Positions 23,968 to 37,644 are shown, numbered from the stretch's first letter. The stretch is DNA of 64,000 nucleotides from Viola odorata (GCA_963691705.1 OY829545.1:16319569-16383568); one strand, 5' to 3'. A program made the numbers and translations. Notes: a model not told the origin generated them from the letters alone.

Positions 23968-26900
23968 TCGAATGCCTTCTTTCAAGGTCTCATAATCAAA
24001 CCTTGAAGAAAACAATTCCTCTATACAACTTACTTGAATCTTTAATAGACTCGAATATAAATGAATTAGGGCTCTCACGATGGAAGTTTATATTAATTAG
24101 GGAAAAAAAGACCTAAATATTGAGTGATGTATAAAAAAAAAGTGATATCGTTTTCCATCTCTATTAAAATACAAACAAGACGATTAGTTTGACATTTTTA
24201 AAGAAATAATAATGACAAATAAGATGATGTTGTATGTACAAAATACGCATACAACTTGTAAGAATGAAATCTTGAATCCTATGACGTGAATTAGTAGGCA
24301 AACGTCAATTTCTCAGAAAATGACAATGGGAATAAATTTTCTTACAAAATGGGGACATCTTTTTCCAACCAGAAATATACTACGTTTGGTGTTTCCAATA
24401 TGACCTAAACATAAGCTTTAATATCAACCATCAAAACTTTAGTGTCAAAATCCATCCGTCCATTCATTCTCTTTGTTACTATTTCTGATAATGTAGTGTT
24501 GAATTATTCTGATAGGTTTGGGTATTTACATGGATGTAATTAAAGTTTAATATTTATAAAAATTGATCCGTTTTGATAGCAAAAGACACGTATCAATATA
24601 AATCAATTGTGATTTTAATTTTAGCAGATAGTGAAAGAAGTATACTGTGTGATTGTAAATATTTCTTCATCTGTAACTGTCTTGCTCGTAAATATAGACA
24701 TTCGTTGTTGAATTACGAAAATCTCGTATCTTCTACTCCTATGTATGCGTGAGTGTGTGTATTGTTTCAACTTACAATGGTTTCTTACATGCAATAAATT
24801 CTCCAATCAAAATAGAAAGCACAGAAACTTATTGTCGTTTTTCGTTCTTTCCTTCTTCTTTTATTCGTAGCATCCGTAGATCCAACTCCTCTCAATTGAT
24901 TGGTCAACTTCGATCGATTTTATCTCTTGATTACATCCAACAGCTAAGATTCGGTATAAAATAAAATAAAGTGTAATCTTTAAGAGGTTTGTTGAGTTTG
25001 GTTTTTATCAACATTATCTCCATGATTATTATATTACTATTGTTATTAAGCCATGATACGTCATTTCGACCATGAGCATGAGCATGTATAATTAATGAAT
25101 TAATTGATCACTATTATTATAGCTGGATTATTGTAACTGGGTTCATCTAATGATGTAGATACCTATAAGAAGAAGCATTATTATATTTGGTTAGAGGGGC
25201 AAAACTAGTTGGGTTCTTTTCCTACCTATTTGCTGGAAATGCAAGGAACAAGGGAAAAGAAAAGGAAAAAGAGAAAGTAGATTCCCACTCTCACATGTGA
25301 TGTAATAGCATGTTTTGCTTGTCTTGGTTTATGTTAGTATGGGGTCGTCTGACTTAATCTCCCATGCCATTATCATAACCTTAAACTAATTAAGCACAGT
25401 TACTTTAGTTCGGTATGCTTTGTTGTTTGTAAAACCATCTTTTGTTTTAATTAGTCAGCCCGTTCTAATTTTTTTTTGTTACCCTACTTTTTTTTTAGTA
25501 ACACGTAAGATATTACCTCAAACTATTTACTACTGCGCTATTACCACACAAATTAAATTACGCGTTGACGTGTGTATTTTTATAAACATAACATAGTCTT
25601 TAGCTAACGTGTTTACTTTATCGCGTCATCTGAAGTGTTAATAAAGTGGGTCACGTCAAATCTATATCCATTTTGCACATTAATTAAAATTACTAGTCCG
25701 AACTGCTTTTCAGCTGAATTCCTCTGAGAGTAAAAGATCCACATTAGTAAGATAATAAATAAATAAAAGGTGTGGTTAATTAAAAATTAAATAGTATGTG
25801 TCAAAAAAATTGGTTCAGCCAAGCAACATTGGCGGCCGGCTTTTGCTATAATAGACTTGGTTCTACGGCAGCAGCACCATCAACATTGCAGTTTCTGATC
25901 AGTATAGTTAAGACGAAGCTGTAATCTGCAATTAATGATTTTTTTCTTATTTAAGACAGTAATGTGTTTGTTCTGTTTTTCATTGTTTTACGCTAATTGT
26001 ATGTCTTACCAAATACTACATGACTACATATTTGGTACTTTGTGTTGATCCTTCTAAAAAAATTTCCTTCAAGAAAGTGACATTTCTTGGAACATTGGTA
26101 CCATTATTCATAGCTGTCCTTGTTAAATTTGTTCATATAATTATTATTATCATATCCATTAATCAAGCGGCATTTGGTGTATAAATAAATAAATATATAT
26201 ATATTATAAGATAAAATAAAATAAATCATAGCCATAAATAAGATGCCCGGTGAAAATTGAAACACTTATTCACCATTAATTTAAATTTCAAAACTAAAAC
26301 TTACTGAAAGAGATATTTTCCGTAAAACACAAACGATATCAAAAATGTCACTTTTTCTAACTAAAAGACGGAAAAGACTGGATTTGTAAAAACTACTATC
26401 AACTTTCAATTTCCAGGAGCATGATGAATGTTGATAGCAAGGACTGGCCCAGAATATTTATAGTACTGCTCATCTTTTTTATACCAGACATGTCCTTTTT
26501 ATGCCAATATGAGAATAACACTTCACCAATTTGTGCAATAATTAATTGTAATTCACGTGTGGACATGATAAAGACTATCAAGTATCAATTTAATTACAAC
26601 TAATAATAAATTTGATCATAATAACATCATCAAATTAAGCAGAGAACAGTAATTTCTAACTGATGCAACACCATATATAGAGTGTTTTTGACATGAGAAA
26701 TGCATTCTTGAAAATGGTGAAATAGAAAAGGTCCTAAAGAAGTGATGCAAGAACAAGAACAAGAACAGATGTACATGATGACATGAATGGATATGGACCA
26801 AACTTATAGATGAAGATGAAGATGTAATACCCTCACCACTAACTTATAAAAAAAATCTAAAATTAAGAACTAGCCATTTTACAGCAATCACTCATGTGGG

Positions 26901-28489
26901 GCCAATCCTATAAGGTGAGAAAATTAGGCTGCCAGATTATACTGCTACTACCATTTTATGGGTCCACCAACATAGACATCTACTCAATCAGAGATCAGAG
27001 AGAGTTAAAAGAGTTGCTGAGAATCATCAACTTGAAAGAAGTCATAAAGGACATTTATTGCATAAAGAGAATAAAAAAGAAAAAAGATCAAATCAAAACA
27101 AAACAAAAGATAAAAAGAAAACAAAACAAGGGATAAGCATGGAGAAGCTCAAGTTTCATCCCACAAAAGACCTTTTGGGTCCCTTGTCTTGTTGTTGGGT
27201 GGTCACTGTTCATACATATCTGTCTGTTTCTCAGGACTATAGTGTTTTGTTTAAATATTTTTTCCACAAAAAATTAACTTTGATCGAGTATTATCCAGTA
27301 CTAAATGAGAATGATTCTTTTAGCGTGTTTTTTTTTATTCCACGAACTTGAAACTTAGACCTAAGTAAGGGTAAAGGAATTTGTCGTTACTCGACCATAA
27401 TAAATGTTGGTATTTATTTGTTCTAACAAACCAACCTAGAATACTTTAATTTGTTTTTCCAACCAATACCATCCAAAGATCAGAGCTTGTCATTGGTTAT
27501 AAGAGAGGAGGATACAACAATATAGAAACTTTAAATATACATATATTTTTGTATATTTTAGTCAAAAGCTCATCATCTCTTATCTGAGATTCTGTTCATG
27601 TGGTGGTGGTGTGTGAATGGGAACCAAAAAGATTTTATCTAAAGCTGCTTTCTTTCTTCCTCATTGTTTCAGAGCATCTTGGCAGACATTTATGCATGTG
27701 TGTTCTATTAATTCTCCACAGGAAATATAAACAAAAGCAAACATGAGCAGTGATTTCACAGAACAAAGTCCAAAAACAAAAGGTGTTTTGGCTTCATATA
27801 AGTGGCCTCAAAACAGTATCTGCAACTCTCTTCCACTTCAGTACCAGAATAGGGGTCTAGGAAGAAGAAAAATAGAATTTTGGGTTAAGGTTGAAAAGGG
27901 AATAAAAGGAGGGTCTTGTGGAGAATTGGGAGAAAAAAAGAGATGTGAGGAAGGGAAACTTGAAAAGATTCAAACTATCAAACTTTTTGGCAGAAAAAAG
28001 TTGGGAGGTAGCTAAAAAGCTCTCAATACCTCTTTACTGTAGAATCAAGGAAGTCCTAATTGTTATGCAACAGAGAAAAGAACAGAGTATCAAGCACAGA
28101 TAAACATGAAAATCTAATAAATTTCACTTTATATACAGCATGAAGGAAAATGATAGATGAAAAAAAGGGCAAAAAGTTCATTAACCATCATCAAGAACAG
28201 GAGCAGCAGGGAGAAGAAAAGGATGTGGCACAAACATACTGGATTCCAATTAGATCAACAGCTACACAGTTACAATTTGGACAGCAATTTTTGGCCAATT
28301 ATTCCATTTCTTAAGAAATGTGAGGAGTGAAAGAACTAGACACAGTTCACTGATACAAGAAATCTAATAATTAATCATGGCCTACCTCATCAACACAATT
28401 GTGTAAAGTCCTGATCTTTCTTGCTTGTTGCCTTGCCCCAATCATGCAAAGAATAGCAGAAGAGAAAAAGAAGCTTAAAACCTCTCTAC
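23968..28489. other. AT-rich intergenic region and EFL3 3' flank
   Basis: About 4.5 kb without a recognisable gene. It holds short A/T runs (for example 26,180-26,230), purine-rich stretches (25,250-25,285 and 27,060-27,130) and, near 28,100-28,489, the probable 3' UTR of the ELF4-like gene. Short ORFs are present but resemble nothing known to me. Confidence 0.5.
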
Positions 28490-28837
28490 TTACATGGGTC
28501 TATTTCTCTTGTGGCCTGCTTTACCATCAGCTTTCAAAGCACCACTAGAATCACCTTCAGATGAAACTTCCATTGATTTGGTGAATGAGGTAGAAAGATC
28601 AGCATAGAGGTCAACTACCCTCCTGATATTGTTGTTCAGCTCTCTAATCAGACCCACATTCCTGCTCAACTTGTCAGGAATCTTGGATTCATGATTCTGG
28701 TTTATCTCATTAATCAGCAGCCTGTTCTGATCCAAAATGTTCTGTACTTGAACAAAATTCTTCTGAAATGTCTGCAAGATCTTGCCATCTATCTGGGCAC
28801 CACCATTGCCAAGTCCTGAAAATGTGTCACCCTCCAT
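28490..28837 (-). CDS. EFL3: ELF4-like protein (DUF1313), EFL3/EFL4 type
   Basis: A 115-residue single-exon coding sequence of the EARLY FLOWERING 4 family. ELF4 itself is part of the evening complex with ELF3 and LUX; the EFL paralogs are small alpha-helical nuclear proteins whose roles are less clear. The start MEGDTFSGLGNG is typical of EFL3/EFL4. The conserved core is ILQTFQKNFVQVQNILDQNR, LINEINQNHESK and NVGLIRELNNNIRRVVDLY (about residues 20-85). The tail is Ser/Gly/Lys-rich. No disruption. The 5' UTR appears to be split by a long intron. The subfamily choice (EFL3 versus EFL4/EFL2) is an inference from the N-terminus. Confidence 0.92.
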   Translation of the reverse strand: MEGDTFSGLGNGGAQIDGKILQTFQKNFVQVQNILDQNRLLINEINQNHESKIPDKLSRNVGLIRELNNNIRRVVDLYADLSTSFTKSMEVSSEGDSSGALKADGKAGHKRNRPM

Positions 28838-30130
28838 TGTATCTTTTCCCTCTTAAATATGACTCGAAAACTCAATCTTTCCTCTTAAAGGAGTCGAATT
28901 TCTATCAAATCAAACACCAGTCCTGCATCAAGAAACACAGAGGAGGAGAATAATATTAGATAAGAGAGAACAAAAAGTGAAATGGGAATATATTAATTGT
29001 TATTAGTATTGATTAATTATTAATTAAACCCATAATCCTATCTTCCTATCAGTACAGACATACACTAACCAAAACCTCAGACAAAAACATGAGAAACCTT
29101 GGAATAGTTTATGGTGTTTATGTACACAAGAGACAAGAATCTGCAGTAGAAATCATGACCTCCATGGGTTCCACTTTTTTTTGCAGAGCGATCTGATAAC
29201 AAACAACTAATAATAATATTATTATTATTGCAACTATCATCATTATTTATTATATTTTGATATTGCTGTTGTTGTTATTATTAATTATGACGAGATGTGA
29301 AAAAGCAGATCCCATTTCCATAAAAGGGAACCTTTTTTTTATGTACTGAGAAAAATACCCACCTAAAACTCAGTTTTAAAGGAGATTCTCAAAGACCCAA
29401 AAAAAAAAAAAAAAAAAAAATCAGTCAATGATGCAGAGAAGATGTACTACAACTGATGAGACATTATCATTGAAATCTTTGCAAACCCCAGAAAAGAAAA
29501 ATAAAACAACAATATTATCTGCACATTTGAAAAAACAAAAACCAACAAATCCAATTGCATAAATAAATTTGAATTAACCAAATGACCAAATTGGCAATTC
29601 AAACGTCCAAAACAGTACATAAGTAAAGCAGAAATTCCCAAAGTAGGAAAAGAAACCATTTCAACACGCATCCTTCCAAAACTACCCAATTAGCAAATTC
29701 AGAAGATCTTCTCATTAAACCCAAAAACAACCCATATCCTACAAACACAGGAGGAGCAGATAAGATAAAAAAGGGTATGCTTAATTTTGAAAAGGATTGA
29801 AACTTTAATGACCCATCAGCTTAAAAAAAGAGTTTATATATTGTCATGATATTGTATCTTGTTTTTAGTAAAAAAAGAAATATATAAATAGGCGAGTGTG
29901 GGTATGTACCTTGAAAATCTGGAGCATTATATTCTGAGATTGAACAAGAGGGATTCCCGAGGATGGAGAAAAACAGAGACAGATCGCCAATTTTTGTATT
30001 TGGAAATTGGATTGAATGAATAAATCTCTCTTTCTTTCACCAAAACAAAGTCTTTGTGTGAATTTTGTAGAGAGAGAGGGGGAGGGAGGAGAAAGAGGGG
30101 AATTGTAGAGAGAGAGAATGAGTAGATTTG
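28838..30130 (-). promoter_or_regulatory. EFL3 5' leader with ~1-kb intron, and promoter start
   Basis: On the minus strand an acceptor TTCTTGATGCAG|GACTGG lies at about 28,924 and a donor CAAG|GTACATACCC at about 29,911, so the 5' UTR is likely split by an intron of about 990 bp. The first exon then lies near 29,912-30,110, which is GA-rich (AGAGAGAGGGGGAGGGAGG on the + strand). The intron contains a 22-A run at 29,399-29,420 and TAA/TTA microsatellite-like DNA near 29,205-29,235. The splice sites are predictions. Confidence 0.5.
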
Positions 30131-30635
30131 ACAGTCACCCTCACCCTCTTCTGTGTGTCTAAATATTTTAGCTCTATTCGTTAACTCCCAAAATATATAG
30201 AAAAATCGAGAATAATATATATATTTTTTTATTGAATTACGATAAAAATGCATTTCTTTTATTAATTAATTATATATAATTGCTAGTTTGATTTAATTTT
30301 TTTAAAATATAACGAACGGTTTTCATTCAATTTACATATGTATAAATAGAATCAAATTAATACAGTACAAACTAACGAGCAGTGAATTAATAAAAAAATA
30401 GAAAGAATGTCGCTTTTTTCAAGTTAGAGGGTAACTGCCATTATTTTCAGCTCAGATCCAAGGCATGATATGTGGCACGTGGCCTGTGGTTCATGATACA
30501 GCGTCCTTAACGATGTTAGGGCCCACTTTTGGATTTTGTTATTTTCTTTAAATTTATGCTCATCTACTTATAGACAGACCCCTACCAATTCTTTCTTTTT
30601 TTCTAATTAATTTTTTTCTCTTTCATCTTTTTATA

Positions 30636-30844
30636 CTCCCTCCGTCTATAAATAACTGAGGTTTTGATTTTTGACACGTATATTAAAAAAACCGAATGAT
30701 TCACTATTTGAGACAATTTTATTCCGATTTTTTTCTCGAACATACGTTAAGGATTAACGTACTTTTAAAAAAAAATACGAATTTTTTTTGGGTTAAATAG
30801 TAAGTCATGCGTGCCCAAAAAGCGTCAATTATAGACGGAGGGAG
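30636..30844. mobile_element. Stowaway-type MITE, about 209 bp
   Basis: Starts CTCCCTCCGTCTATA after a TA and ends TATAGACGGAGGGAG. The right-hand TA is not preserved (TCC follows). The terminal repeat is that of Stowaway elements. Confidence 0.85.
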
Positions 30845-33710
30845 TCCTAAATTGGAAACACATTGAAAAATTCCTTCTTTTAAATTATTCATCGCTAATA
30901 TCATATAGTTCTTCAAGTTTTATTTTGTTGTGCATTTTGTTGACGTGTGGTTGGAAAAAAAGTGCTATTTGTAGAAGTTATTAAAGTATTTATAAAAGAG
31001 TTCATTGGTTGTTTGGATGGTGACAAAAGTACCAGCTTAGAATCAGGTTCAAATCTCACATTTGTCTATAAAAAATATATTATAAAAGTGTTATTAAATT
31101 GTAAAATGACTAGAAATGGTATGAAAGATTATTGTTACTTTTATGAAGAATTTACATGTATATTATTGAATGATAGTAAGGTTTTTTTATATAAAATATT
31201 AATTAAAACTATAAATATAAGGTGAATAAAATAATAAATATATTCTGAAAAATAATAAAATATAAATATTTATGTAAAAATATATTTTAAAAATAATTTG
31301 AGAATAAAAATGCAATAGAAGCATTTATTTTAACAGTTTTGGTAATATTTTCAATGTGTTAAACAAAAGTAAGAAATGTCATAATATTATTTTATAGAAA
31401 AAAATATCAAAATTAAATATATAATTGTCATTTTAATAATTAGAAAATGTGTTTTAAACTATGCTCTGCAAAAGCAACCCTTCACTTAAATTTTTCAAAA
31501 TGTAACTAATTGACCCGATTGTGATTGGAGAAAATTATCATAAACTATTTACCAAACACCTCACACCACAAACCATGGGCCAAACAAAGCCTTAGTTACT
31601 AGGAGGACATGCTGAAGCAACCCACAAGGTGACAACAACGAATGCAAGGAGGACATAGATTTCAATTTGGTTATTACACATTTTACACTTTGCCAATCCT
31701 GATGTGATGAGGATTAAATTGTGTGATCAAGGAGCAAACAAACCACAAGCTTTTGACAAGTGTAATTTCTTACAGCTGCTTTGAATCATTTCCACAATTC
31801 ATCTCAATGATCTCATGACATAGACATAGCTGCGATTTTATAGTATTATTTATTCATCATTTCTCAAATTCTATGGGAACCACACCATTCCAATGATTCA
31901 TCAACCCCATCTATCACAATTCACACCTACACTGAAAGTATTATTTATTCCTATATTTCCAATAAAAAATTGGAAGCATTTCCTACTTCCATCCTAGGTT
32001 TCCTTTCTACGTTCGGCCTAAGAATGTTCAAGCATGCCCCAGAAGCTAGAAACTTAAATGGGCTTGGGCCAAAAATAACTAAAAGAATAAAAGAATACTC
32101 GTAATGCACAGATATTACATTTTCCTTTTCTTCTTTGACTGTGCTAGTCTACTTGTCTTGTGCGTCAGTTTGAACCGTCACGAGCGAAACATCATCGTGG
32201 GGAAGCGTGTCGTAGTCGTCGATTAGCTGAGCTCAACTTCTCCTGCTACATACGCCCGCACCTTATTCTCATCAGCCACTAGGCCTGTAGGCCCACTTAC
32301 AAGTCAGGGTCCCACAGTGTTTTGCTTCGCGAATCTTGACAGGTTCGGCTCCGAACCTGTAGATTTCCCGAACCTCGGATGACACGTTTCATGACAGGAT
32401 TGGTGAAAAACAGTTGTTTCCTAAGATCTTATTCATTTTTTTCTTTAATAATTGTTTTAATGATTTCTTTTTTTAGAAAAGTGTTTAATGATAAAAGAGT
32501 ATTTTAGAAGAATAGGATAGGAAATAATGTGCGACCTTCCCGTTATCGACCAAAACGAACATAACTTGAGCTTATTGAGACCGCGCTAGAAGAACCATGC
32601 GTGTGTGTCTATTGAGTATTTAGGGTGCATTTGGTTGGTGAAATTAAAAAGTAAAATTATTCAGAAATTTAAAATTTTAAGTTTTACAACGTTTGATTGC
32701 GATAAAGAATTACTCTCTCCTGAAATCCAATTTTCCTTAGCTCTCTTGATTTTCCAAAAAAATGGGGGGAAATGATTCATTGACTAGGAAGTGGGGAGAG
32801 TGATTCCTTGATGCAAGGAAAGTTAATTTTTTTCTTAAATTACATATTTATCTCCTCATACTAGCGTTATTCTAAGAAAGAAAAAAAAAATTGTCTCCTC
32901 ATACTAGTTCCTATTTTATTATTAATTTTTTTATACTTTTTTTGTATGTGTTACTTTTTTAATATTTAATATTTAAATTTTTTCTAGAATTTCTCATTTT
33001 TTATGTTTCAGATTCTTTTTCGAGCAATTCAATAAATATTATGCAAATTGTTTCGCAGAAAATAGTTTACTTTTAAATTTTTTTAATATCACGCCAGCTA
33101 TTGTATTTATTTACACTGATTAAATGATTCACTCAAGAAATTAAACTCACTCCACTTGCAGATATATGCTATATACTTTACAATATTATTGCCAAAAATG
33201 TTATCTTAGTAAACTTTACCTATAAGATAACATTTTTTTTATATGTATAAATTAGCAAAATAGTATACTCAAGAAGATAACGTTAGCCTATGATCATAAT
33301 CGACTCATCTTATACACTCATGGTCCATTCCCCTAACTAGTTTATTGATTGCAACTAAGCCTGGCCTCATCTGATTGGAGGAAGGAGAATCTCAAGGGCC
33401 CATCTTGCCTTTTGCATCTCAACTCCACAAATATATTATTTAAAAAACAAACCCCCATCACTTTCTTGATTCATCCTTCTCTTTCTTTGATGAGGAAAAA
33501 TTAGAATAAAAATGGAGAGAGAAGCCTACGGTACGTATCCGTGCATCATATTATTATTAATTTATTTGACTGTGCCTCCAATATTTTTTAAATTAAGCTC
33601 TATATTTAATTTGATTCACTCTGATGATTATCTGTAATCTCCATGCTTGGTTTTGTAGCTGGGGGACAATTTGACGGCAAACAAATTCTTCCATGTTCAC
33701 CTAGTTAAGT
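30845..33710. other. AT-rich intergenic region without a recognised gene
   Basis: Nearly 2.9 kb. Around 32,140-32,400 the sequence is less AT-rich and contains a short palindrome GGTTCGGCTCCGAACC (near 32,341). A possible Harbinger- or hAT-like end, GGGTGCATTTGGTTGG, occurs near 32,625 without a visible partner. No protein-coding similarity noticed. Confidence 0.4.
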
Positions 33711-33876
33711 TAGGAAAAAACTTGGGTAGATCATGATCTACCTACATCATGATCTAGGATGATGACACGTGCCCCAAATAGTGCTAGAATACCACTATTC
33801 TTGACACTTTTAGACACGTGTCATCATCCTACATTATGATGTAGGTAGATCATGATCTACCCAAATTTTACTCTAG
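33711..33876. mobile_element. MITE of the same family as 6841-7015, inverted
   Basis: Inverted ends AACTTGGGTAGATCATGATC and GATCATGATCTACCCAAATT flank the core GATGATGACACGTGCCCC ... GACACGTGTCATCATCC. The reverse complement matches the core of the MITE nested in the 6-kb MULE. Ends are approximate. Confidence 0.75.
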
Positions 33877-34574
33877 TTAGCCATCATGATAATTGGATGG
33901 TTTAATTTAAATCCGAACATCTTTAAATATATAATTTAATAGACTAGAATTAATCTAAATTTTTATCCTTCACAAATTTAACAACATGGATAAATTTGAA
34001 AAAAATTAAATCAAATCTTCGTCATCTTAAATGCCCTCGTTAATATTCATATTTTCCTTTTTTGTTTGGGTGACGGTAAGAGATTTGTCAATTGTCATAC
34101 ATACATACATCCAGCCATGTGGGAACTGGGAATATTGCAGTACATCCTCACTTTCTTTTTTGACGAAAGTGGAGTTTGCATTATGGGATTTGATCTGTTT
34201 CGTTTCCTTGTTTCAATGGAGTGCTACAAATATTAAAGATTGGACCGACGCAATAATATTGCAGGCTTTCCACACTTGAACCAAATCCAATCCAAGATAA
34301 TTGCATTTCATCAACCTTTTCCCTCTCTTCTTTCTTGTCCTTTTCTGAATATAATTATTTAATTAAATCATTGGATTATAATCATGTTTTTGCTATGAAT
34401 AAGAAGATAATTACATCAATGCGATATTTTGGGACTGAAAATTATTGTTAATTAAACATCATTAGGATATTCAAAAAACAAATCCACAGCTGATTGACAG
34501 GCTAGATGATTCTGATCAAGCTGATTGGGCAAAGTGACAAGTTTCAGAAAAAAAGGAGCATTGTCATTTTTGCA

Positions 34575-34800
34575 CTATTTAGGGCCCGTTTACTTGAGAG
34601 AATTTGTAATTTGAAAATTTGCTGTTTTTCTGAATTTTGAGAATTTTTTTTTCATCCTGAAAACTGAAAAACGTGTTTACTTCGCGCTTGTTTCCTGATC
34701 AGAAAAACTAGAGAACGCGTTTACTTCGCACTAAATGTAAGAATTTCCTGATCTGAAAACTGAAAAACGTGTTTACTTCGCGCGTTTTCATTTTTTTGTG
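34575..34800. repeat. One end of a diverged TIR element with subterminal repeats
   Basis: Begins GGGCCCGTTTACTTGAGAG, like many hAT/Harbinger MITE ends, followed by three versions of CTGAAAAACGTGTTTACTTCGCGC (near 34,660, 34,712 and 34,760). No opposite end was found in the window. Confidence 0.45.
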
Positions 34801-35460
34801 GAAAACCGAAAATATTTGTAATGAAAAGAAGAAATCATTTGAAAATTTAATAGTCATTTTAAAAAGGAAAAACTTATTAAATATAACATCAATCTTCTAA
34901 TATTGCATTTAAATATTGTAATTTATATTCCTACATGAAAATAAAAGCAATCTACTAATATAGTAATTGATGAAAAAATTACATGGCAAACGTACTCCAC
35001 TTGACTCGTTGCTCCCTCGTAATCTAACGATTATTATGATGAACCCATAAGATTAAGAATAAAAAGAAGACTTCAATCTTTATGATTCATCCTTCGTTTG
35101 ATAAAACGAAAAAAAGAAATTTTCTTTAAAAAGTCTCAAACTCACTAATACATTCAGAAAGAGCTGTATATTCTTCTTGTTAATCAAACGTAAAAAGACC
35201 AAGGAATTTTACAAGAAAAAAACCCTATGATTTAGAATCCCAACCATACATGTTTGCAAGTGAGATACCATCTCTTCAATTAAACCGTATCCCCTCTCAC
35301 AAGGCGGTTCAGCCTTCCAAGTCTTACGTTACCTTCTCAAGTAAAAATGGTGTTTCTTTTACATTTCTTATACACACGTTCATAGACTGAAAATGAAATT
35401 GCATTTCACAAACCATTATTCCTATATTTCATTGTATTGTATCACTCTGTCGTACCGTAC

Positions 35461-35646
35461 CTTCAACTTTAGAGATTTGCCAAAATTCTTGATCCACTTC
35501 TGCCAGCCAGAATGACCTTCTTCCAGAGCACTAAGCAGTTCACCACTGTCATATGTAATCAAGGGCTTGGATGCAACTTCAGAAAGCTTCTCATCTATGA
35601 CAGCCTTACTTGCAGGACTGCTGACAGTGTAGATAAACTTGATTAA
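35461..35646 (-). pseudogene. Orphan exon-like segment, unknown protein
   Basis: On the minus strand 62 codons stay open between an acceptor (TTGTAG) and a donor (TTGAAG|GTACGG). They read KFIYTVSSPASKAVIDEKL, SEVASKPLITYDSGELLSAL and EEGHSGWQKWIKNFGKSLKLK in part, which has the composition of a real globular protein. About 280 bp upstream a second open piece reads GLGFLLSGIDLVTDAEKVL and LLSYPLHAILM before a GT (about 36,010-35,926). The predicted splice phases of the two pieces do not match. No other exons are visible, so I treat this as a gene relic or captured fragment. I do not recognise the protein. Confidence 0.4.
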
Positions 35647-36028
35647 CTACAACCAGTATGATTTAGCAAAGCCAACAACATTCTAGATAATGGACTCACT
35701 AATACAATAGGCTGACTCCCTACTCAATCTCACTTTAAAACTACAACAACGAATTTTAGGCCAATCTAGGGCCATGATTCACAAACTTATTTCGAAAAAT
35801 TGCCAAAGACCTTGTACGCAAAATGTGGTTGCTTACATACAACAAGTACATATTTTCAGGCCAGAAAACCATGCCAAATAGATAAGTAGAACTTAATTTC
35901 TTAGAGTGGAAAGTTCAAGAATCACCTCATTAAAATAGCATGTAAAGGATAAGACAACAAATCTGAGAGCACTTTTTCTGCATCAGTTACCAAGTCAATC
36001 CCTGACAGCAAAAATCCTAACCCATTTC

Positions 36029-37072
36029 TTTTGAGATCTATAAATTAAGACTAGGTTTGTATTATTTGGACACTAAAAAAAATCAGAATTTTTTAGACTT
36101 TTTTTTCATTTTCTTATTTTTTAAATGCTTTTTTTCATAATAATTACTCAAAATAATTTAAAAAAACATACCATCTAGAATATATTCAGTTGAAAAAGGA
36201 TCTCGTCGAGCACATCTGGAATAAATTTGGAACAACCCTCGATTAGATTTAAAAAAATTATTTGTCAAGTTTACCAGTTTATTTCGTGTGTATTTTCTTG
36301 TTCGTTTGCAATAATCTATATATGTTTGATTTACTGAGTGATAAATAATATCGTGTGTTACTTTTACAAAATATTATATTATTTATTGTATTAAAAAAGT
36401 ATAGATTTTTTGAAATCTAAAAAGAAATTATGAAATTTAATTAATTTATATTAAAAAATATTATTTATTATATTATAAAAAGTAATTATTATAGTAATTA
36501 TAAATTTAATAAGAAAAAGAAATAAAAAATATGGTGGGGTATATGATTAAATGATGTGGAAGGGAGAGAAAACATTTAACACCCTTAATAACACCCTACT
36601 GTGAGAAGTGAGTGTTAAAAGTTTTTTGGTTGGGTGTTAAAGCTGATGTGCCAGTGAGAGAAAGCATTTAACACCCAAATTTAACACTCGCGGCTGTGGA
36701 TGGTCTAGCGGGTGTTAAATTTAGGGTGTTATTCACTTTCTCTCACTGCCACATCAGCTTAACACCCAACCAAAAAACATTTAACACCCAAGCGCTCACA
36801 GCAGGGGATTATTCAGGGTGTTAAAAACCCTCTCCCTTCCACATCATTTATCATATACCCCACCATATTTTTCATTTCTTTTTCTTATTAAATTTATAAT
36901 TACTATAATAATTATTTTTTATAATATAATAAATAATAAAAGCATTTAAAAAATAAGAAAATGTAAAAAAATGTAAAAAAAATAAGGAAATGAAAAAAAA
37001 TTGTAAAAAACTCTGATTTTTTTTTAGTGTCCAAATAATACAAACCTAGTCTCAATTTATAGATCTCAAAAA
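36029..37072. mobile_element. Foldback-type element with long imperfect inverted arms
   Basis: The left arm starts TTTGAGATCTATAAATTAAG then ACTAGGTTTGTATTATTTGG; the right arm ends with the complement. Both arms are highly AT-rich, and the centre (36,560-36,830) is built of inverted GGGTGTTAAA / TTTAACACCC units with GCTGATGTG(G)CAGTGAGAGAAAG (in part). No coding capacity. The superfamily is uncertain; it could be a MULE-type MITE. Confidence 0.65.
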
Positions 37073-37171
37073 ATTAAAAATAATGGTATATTTTTTATAA
37101 AATTATTTTTAGTATTTATTATAAAAAAAACTCTTTTAAAAATTGAGGGGGAAAAAAATAACAAGACAGCC

Positions 37172-37644
37172 TGATATGGTGACTTTTTATGCATGTTTTT
37201 CCCTCTTTTTTAGGTCTAATTTCACACTTGATACTACTAATTTGGCTTGTTTTCCAACCACTTTGTAGATTTGGACTAAAGGGAGAAATTTGCTGAAAAG
37301 CGAGTCATTTGGATGCATTTCTGCTGATCTTTCATCGTCGAGCCCTGGACGCGTTTTGTCGTCGAGACCTACCGTCGGGACCTAGACGAGATCTTATGTC
37401 TAGGCCTAGACGAAGCACGTGGATGTTTCTTTTCGGATGACGCTTGGCCGAAGATGCTAAAAAGATTCTAGCGGGATTCCATGTGCAAATCATCCAGCTC
37501 ATCAGAGAATATTCCTCTATACCATTTTGTCCCCTAGTGGGGTTGTTAGGCTATATATAGAACCTTAATTTTAGGTTAAAAGGGGGCTACTCTTTAGTAT
37601 ATTTATCATCTTTTTAGGGTTTTCAATCATTGTAGCCACCTCTC
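37172..37644 (+). repeat. Athila/Tat-related LTR fragment
   Basis: Starts TGATATGGTGACTTTTTATG and shares layout with the Gypsy LTR at 54,165: TTTTTATGCATG, then a TAGATTTGGACTAAA segment (cf. CAGATTTAGGCCTAAA), a TATA box in GGCTATATATAGAACC (37,551-37,566; the Gypsy LTR has CTATATAAAGGG) and an AGGGTTTTCAATCA segment. It stops at 37,644 where a duplicated foldback arm begins. Confidence 0.55.

Noticed and set aside
25861..25900. GGCAGCAGCACCATCAACATTGC resembles a miR172 star arm
   Set aside because: No AGAATCTTGATGATGCTGCAT-like partner within a few hundred bases, so no hairpin precursor is supported.
31035..31075. GGTTCAAATCTCACA looks like a tRNA/SINE B box
   Set aside because: No A box at the right distance and no cloverleaf; no target duplication seen.
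32340..32360. GGTTCGGCTCCGAACC palindrome considered as a regulatory site
   Set aside because: Single short palindrome with no gene nearby; likely by chance or an old element remnant.
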